A DNA stretch of 64,000 bases, taken from NCBI GenBank assembly GCA_023101885.1, contig JALPQD010000159.1, positions 1,640,566 to 1,704,565 on the forward strand. The letters run 5' to 3'. Positions within the stretch are counted from its first letter, which is position 1. Every line of letters starts with the position of its first letter. The DNA is from Typhlomys cinereus (lineage: Eukaryota; Chordata; Mammalia; Rodentia; Platacanthomyidae). Below the pieces are notes generated by a model that was given only the letters and a program-made list of their open reading frames with translations, had not been told where the DNA came from and did not search any database. The position numbers and the translations under genes were made by a program. This document shows, piece after piece, positions 59,370 to 64,000 of the stretch.

Positions 59370-60016
59370 CCAACCCAGATGTGGACCAGGGTGTGGTACT
59401 TGCTCCTCAGGTAAGGCCCTTGGTCCATGCCCCAGACGCCAGGACATGTGCACTCCCTACTAGTGTGTATTTACTGCACTGCACCAGGAACCAGACGTGG
59501 ACCAGGACAGACTCCCTACTCCTCAGTCCCTGGGTAGACTCCCTACTCCACAGGATTCAACAGAGTCCAGAGAAAACCCAAGCAAAGGGTTAGGGGACCA
59601 ACACCATTCATCTGAGGTCTTCTAAAATCATCCCATCATGCAGAATAGAATTTTTACAACCAGTTCTAAGATAAGTAAAGTCTTTTTACCATCTCGTACC
59701 TCTCAATTATTAGTCACTGTAGTTTAATATTTCCATATAGCCACCACAAAACCAATACAACTTTAGGAACTATACAATTCACCCTCACATGTCACCAAGG
59801 AAATAAACCTAAAAAGTACACTACCATACTAATCTACAATCTCTGTCTACTAAACCGACCTTAATTGATATACTTACAGTCAAATAGTCCTACAGACAGG
59901 CATACCCAACTCCAAGGCAAATACTAGCAATAACTTCACCTATAGTAATCCTGTCTAATTCAGTTCAATCAAAAACACACAAAAAGAAAACAAAGGACAT
60001 GAGAGATCAAAAAAAA
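59370..60016 (+). promoter_or_regulatory. L1-H 5' UTR, third type
   Basis: The GC-rich part repeats CCAGATGTGGACCAGG (59379) as CCAGACGTGGACCAGG (59490), and TCCCTACT recurs, suggesting partial tandem units. It resembles neither the L1-A/C nor the L1-B/X promoter units. CAG|GTAAGG at 59408-59415 is a consensus splice donor. From about 59570 the A-rich leader is related to that of L1-A. Confidence 0.6.
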
Positions 60017-60324
60017 ATGCCCAGGTCACAGCACAAATCCCTAAGAAACAAAAGCCAAAACAGCAAATCTCCTACAAAAATAATCAACCCCATAATGATG
60101 GAATTCATCCAGAACAAATTCACAGGAAATAGCCAAGAAAGCCATACCCAAGATAATGATATTCAAGACCTGATCTTTGCTATGATCAAAGCAATGAAAG
60201 AGGAAATCTGGGTGGAATTAAATAACCACAACAAAGCAGTTTGCACAGGAACACAAAAGGCACTTAGAGGAGGTGAGAAAAGCAGTTGAAGAAACAAAAA
60301 CAGGCATAGAGCAGTTAAAACAAT

Positions 60325-60338
60325 CTGAAGCAGAGTTT
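60325..60338. repeat. TSD of the nested L1 fragment, left copy
   Basis: CTGAAGCAGAGTTT, identical to 60865-60878. A T-run (antisense poly(A)) follows directly. Confidence 0.93.
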
Positions 60339-60864
60339 TTTTTTTAATTTCACTCATACAAACTTAACAGGTACATCAGTCTCCTCCCTCCCTCCAACCT
60401 CCCACCGTCCTGTGCCCCTCCCCTCCCTCCTTCCTTCCCATCCCCTAGTGCCTCCCCCTCCTATCCCCAGAACATCCTTTAATGTGCATGCCAAACTCTC
60501 CTTTGGGTCCTCCTCTCTGATGAGGTGGAAGGACCCAGTGCCATTTCCCAGAACCCTTTCCTGTGTTCCCCTTAAGCATAGGAACACTACTGTGGCTGTC
60601 AATCACTTGCCTCCAAGGATCCTAGTGCCTTTAGCAAATGCTGGACTTTGTGGGGTCAATAGTGTGTTGGACATAGCGCAGGGCATGCAAAGTCCAATTA
60701 TGATTGCTTAAGCCCTAACTTATGTGGAATATCTTGCATATCATTGCTCCTCCCCATCCTTGTGCTCTTACAATCTGGCTGCCCCCTCTTCCGCAAATGT
60801 CCCTGAGCTTCAGGATGGGGAGAGATTAGGCTGGCCTAGTTCCAGGTGGTTGATATAGAGTCTC
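60339..60864 (-). mobile_element. 5'-truncated L1 3' end inside L1-H ORF1
   Basis: From left: T-run, TTTCACTCATACAAACTTAA, a C-rich tract, then 3' UTR blocks shared with L1-B (AATCACTTGCCTCCAAGGAT) up to GTTGATATAGAGTCTC. It is 526 bp, antisense to its host, and flanked by a 14-bp perfect duplication. The frame 60412-60711 on + is inside it and is not a gene. Confidence 0.93.
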
Positions 60865-60878
60865 CTGAAGCAGAGTTT
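60865..60878. repeat. TSD of the nested L1 fragment, right copy
   Basis: CTGAAGCAGAGTTT; the L1-H ORF1 reading resumes through it. Confidence 0.93.
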
Positions 60879-60959
60879 AAACTTGAACTTAAAAACAAAA
60901 TATCTTCAACTCAGAACTCAACAAAGAGTCTTATCAGAAGGACTAATAAAACCGAAAAT

Positions 60960-60974
60960 AGAATATCAGATCTT
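60960..60974. repeat. TSD of the nested B2, left copy
   Basis: AGAATATCAGATCTT, identical to 61258-61272, followed by the T-run of the antisense SINE tail. Confidence 0.94.
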
Positions 60975-61257
60975 TTTTTTTAAATATTTACACTCATTTT
61001 TATTTTTTTTATTATTTATTCAACTGTGTGCATATGCGTTTGTATGTGCGCATGCATGTAGAACCACGGAGGAATTTGGGAACCACCATGGACGCCTCCA
61101 CTTCCTGCCCGGGATTCACAGGTTCCGCCCTACCAGGACCAGAAGCTCAGGTTGCCCCCGCTTCCGCCTGGCATCTATACATGGGATCTGGGATCTGAAC
61201 TCAGGACCTTCCGCCTGCAAGGTGGAGGCTTAACCCCTGAGCCACCTCTCCAACCCC
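60975..61257 (-). mobile_element. B2-type SINE inside L1-H ORF1, young
   Basis: Antisense B2 with its tail at the left (T-run, TTATTTATTCAACTGTGTG) and the head at the right (GGCTTAACCCCTGAGCCACC, CTCTCCAACCCC). The 15-bp perfect duplication and the many CpG sites in the body (61030-61215) suggest a recent insertion compared with the other B2 copies here. The frame 60883-61233 runs through it and is not a gene. Confidence 0.93.
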
Positions 61258-61272
61258 AGAATATCAGATCTT
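61258..61272. repeat. TSD of the nested B2, right copy
   Basis: AGAATATCAGATCTT; L1-H ORF1 continues with the segment homologous to L1-C at about 23826. Confidence 0.94.
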
Positions 61273-61979
61273 AAAGACAAAGTGGAAGAACTAACCAGTT
61301 CAATGGAAGAGATTGTTAAAGCCAAAAAGATATTTGAGAGGAACATTCAAGAGTTATGGGATACCTTGAATAAGCCTAACATGTGCATACATGGAATACC
61401 AGAATAAGAATCTCAAATTACCATGCCTGAAGAAATTTTTCAAAATACATGAAATAAAACTTTCCACATCTAAAGAAAGTGAGGCCCATCCAAATACAAG
61501 AGGCATTCTGCACCCCAAACAGCTATGACCAAAATAGAAATTTGTCACAATAAATAATATTCAAAATACTACGCATGCAAGACAAAGAGAATGGGCTGAG
61601 AGCTTCAAGAGAAAAAAAAAAACAAATCACTTTTAAAGGTAAACCTATTAAAATAACAAATGATTTTTCAATGGAAACAGTAAAAGCCAGAAGAGCTTGG
61701 AGAGACCTACTTCAAGTATTGAGTGAGCACAAATGTCAAACCAGGCTGATATACCCATCAAAACTGTCAGTCATGATCAAGGGTGAAATAAAAAATTTCC
61801 ACCATAAAGACAACTTGAAGTCTTACATGATCACTAAACTAGGCCTTCAAAAAATGCTGGAAAAGTTACTCAAGCTTGAAGAAAAAAGAAGCATATCCAG
61901 GAGGACAGAAAGGAAGTATAATACCACCACAACCTACAAGCTAAAAAATACACTTATGAAAGCCACTAAACACAAAAAA

Positions 61980-64000
61980 ATGTCAGGAACTAAAAGTAAT
62001 TTCTCCATTATAACACTAAATGTCAATAGAATTAACTCACCAATCAAAAGACCTTCAGGAAACACGTCTCACCACAAAAGATAGGCACATTCTAAAAGTA
62101 AAAGGCTGGTCAAAAACTTTTAAGCTAATGGAATCAAGAAACAAGCAGGGGTAGCAATGATGCTATCTGAAAAAGTGGACTTCCAACCAAAGAAAATCAT
62201 AAGAGATACCAGAGATACTACATTTTAATCAAGGGAAAAATTCATCAGGAAAACTTCACAATACCGAATATATACACACCTAATATGGACTTCTCCACAT
62301 TCATTAAGTAAATGCTACAACATGCAAAACAAGAAATAAATCCCAAAATGATAATATTTGGGTATTTCAATACCCCACTCTCAACATTGTATAGATCAAC
62401 AGGCCAAAAACTCAAGAGAGACATATTGGAACTAAATCAAACCTTTACTGAAATGGACCTTACACATCCCCATCAAACCTTCCATCTAAGCACCAAGGAA
62501 TACACACTTTTCTCAATAGCCGACAGAACTTTCTCCAAAATAGACCACATGTTGTGCCAGAAAAAGAATCTCCACATATACAGGAAAGTTGAAATTATAG
62601 CCTGCACCCTGTCAAACCACCATGGTCTAAAGCTTGACATCTTCAACACAACAAACAGCAGAAAACACACTAACTGTTGGAAAATTAACACTATGATCCT
62701 GAATGAGAAATGGGTTGAGAAAGAAATCACAAAGGAAATTCGACATTTCCTAGAAGAAGAAATCAAAAAGGAAATGTCATAGAAGTGAAAGATAATGAAA
62801 ATACAACATATCGAAATCTCTGGGACACAATGAAAGATGTCTTAAGAAGTAAGTTTATAGCTCCTAATGCGTATATCAAAAATTGGAAACTTCAAAAGTA
62901 AATACCTTAACAATGCAGCTTAAAGCTCTAGAGACACAAGAGCAATCAAATACCAAAAGCAGTAGAAGAGAGGAGATTAACAAAATCAGGGAAGAAATAT
63001 CTGATAAGAAAAATGATGTAAATAATCAACCAGATGAAAAGCTGTTTTTTTAAAAAAGTCAATAATATTGGTACACCCCTAGCTAAATTAACCAAAAGCA
63101 AGAGAGAGAAAACCCAAGTTAACAAAATTAGAAATGAAAATGGAGTTATCACAGATTATTCCTAAGAAATCCAGACAATTAAAAGATATTTCAAAAGCTT
63201 ATACTCCATTGAATTTGATAACACAACTTACCTAAATTGAATCATGAAGTTGTGAATTATTTAAATACTCCTATATGAGGAAATTGATGATGTAATCTCA
63301 AATCTTCACACCAAAAAAGTCCTGGACCAGATGGATTCAGCACAGAAGTCTACAAGACATTGAAGGAACAACTAACACCACTACTCCTTAAAATGTTCTA
63401 TAAAATAGCGAAGGAAGGAACATTTCCAAATTCTTTCTATGAAGATGATGTCACACTAATCCCAAAACCTAATAGATACACTTAAAAAGAAAACTATATG
63501 CCAATCTCTTTGATGAACACAGATGCAAAGATTCTCAACAAAATCATAGCAAATCATATTCAAAAACCTATCAAAAAGATCATCCACAGGTATCAAGTAG
63601 GCTTCATCCCAGGCACATAAGTTGGCTCAACCTATGCAAATCAATAAATGTAATCCATAATATAAATCAATACAAAGTCCAAGACCACATGACACTCTCA
63701 ATAGATGCAGAAAAAGTTTTTGACATTCTTTTATGATCAAAACTCTAGAGACAGTTGGAATGGAAGGAACTTATATCCACATAATAAAAGCTATACAGCA
63801 AGCCAATGGCAAGGATTATACTCAATGAGGAAAAACTCGAAGCATTCCCTCTTTGGTCAGGAACTATACAAGGCTGTTCACTCTCACCACTTGTACTTCA
63901 CTATTGTACTTGAAGTATTAGCTAGAACCATAAGACAAGAGACACAGATAAAAGGGGTTTAAATCAGAAATGAAGAAATCAAGATATATCTATTTACAGA
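61980..64000 (+). pseudogene. L1-H ORF2, broken, cut by the window end
   Basis: ATG at 61980 (MSGTKSNFSIITLNVNRINSP). About 55 bp are deleted near 62052, removing the residues between the SPIKR and QETHL segments. The catalytic SDHH reads SNHH near 62612. Around 62740-62780 extra codons repeat EEIKKE before a stop. Fingers and palm segments are recognisable at 63300-63700 with several indels ([13 protein letters not shown] in the wrong frame). The window ends within the catalytic motif, where the sequence reads LFTD in place of LFAD. It is the most decayed of the long ORF2 copies. Confidence 0.88.

Larger units (their letters stand above)
60017..61921 (+). pseudogene. L1-H ORF1, interrupted by a nested L1 and a B2
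   Basis: ATG at 60017 (MPRSQHKSLRNK). The coiled-coil part is cut at 60338 by a 526-bp L1 fragment, resumes at 60865 (AEFKLELKNK), is cut again at 60974 by a B2, and resumes at 61258. The RRM and C-terminal parts follow to a TAA at 61919-61921, with stops and frameshifts of their own (for instance IPE-stop near 61405). A one-base loss near 61885 puts the last ORF1 codons in frame with ORF2, giving an accidental open frame at 61575-62084 that runs from ORF1 into the endonuclease start. Confidence 0.9.
59370..64000 (+). mobile_element. L1-H: LINE-1 with two insertions in ORF1, runs off window end
   Basis: A sense L1 with a short GC-rich 5' part (from about 59370), an A-rich leader, ORF1 broken by a nested L1 and a B2, and ORF2 to the window end. 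It is more diverged than L1-A, B, C and X and carries many indels, so it is probably older. That agrees with its having collected two later insertions. The 5' boundary is approximate. Confidence 0.9.

Noticed and set aside
61575..62084. Apparent ORF1-ORF2 fusion protein in L1-H
   Set aside because: Caused by a one-base loss near the end of ORF1 in a decayed element; other copies have separate ORFs.
1..64000. CRISPR arrays, phage or bacterial defence systems, operons
   Set aside because: No spaced direct repeats, ribosome-binding sites or packed genes; all tandem repeats are L1 monomers or microsatellites.

Overview
This is AT-rich, gene-poor nuclear DNA of a mammal. I find no host protein-coding gene, tRNA, rRNA or CRISPR array, and no prokaryotic or viral system. 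The repeats point to a rodent: L1 (LINE-1) elements with tandem GC-rich 5' promoter units, B2-type SINEs (tRNA-like head with an A box beside GGCTGGAGAGATGGCTCAG), B1-like SINEs and B4/ID-like SINEs. B2 is restricted to mouse-like rodents and jerboas (Myodonta). The L1 sequences are not ones I know from mouse or rat, so a jerboa-like or other non-murid lineage is possible, but I cannot name the species.

Layout. 1-7131: near full-length L1 on + (L1-A), followed by the 3' end of an older L1 (to 8266). 8267-13217: non-coding DNA with old SINEs, including a B2 at 11103-11361 with target-site duplications (TSDs). 13229-19317: full-length L1 on - (L1-B), flanked by an 11-bp TSD and carrying about 3.4 tandem promoter monomers. 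19329-22571: no recognisable element. 22572-29395: near full-length L1 on + (L1-C), whose ORF1 is broken by one nonsense codon. 29396-46874: non-coding DNA with scattered L1 3' ends and SINEs. 46875-56298: one nested block, in which a B2 is split by a full-length L1 (L1-X, -) that is itself split by a 5'-truncated L1 (L1-Y, -). 56299-59369: no recognisable element. 59370 to the end: an L1 on + (L1-H) whose ORF1 holds two further insertions, each with a clean TSD.

How the parts relate. L1 ORF1 (RNA-binding chaperone) and ORF2 (endonuclease plus reverse transcriptase) are broken in every copy here, so no copy looks autonomous. B2, B1 and B4 encode nothing and depend on L1 ORF2 protein. The most informative signals are historical: the nested insertions with TSDs, a set of ORF2 lesions shared by L1-A and L1-B although their 5' halves belong to different L1 lineages, an in-frame ORF1 deletion in L1-B, a tetranucleotide microsatellite that starts inside a TSD, and splice-donor-like motifs recurring in three different L1 5' UTR types. 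I found no convincing new biological system; the value of the window is as a record of retrotransposition.
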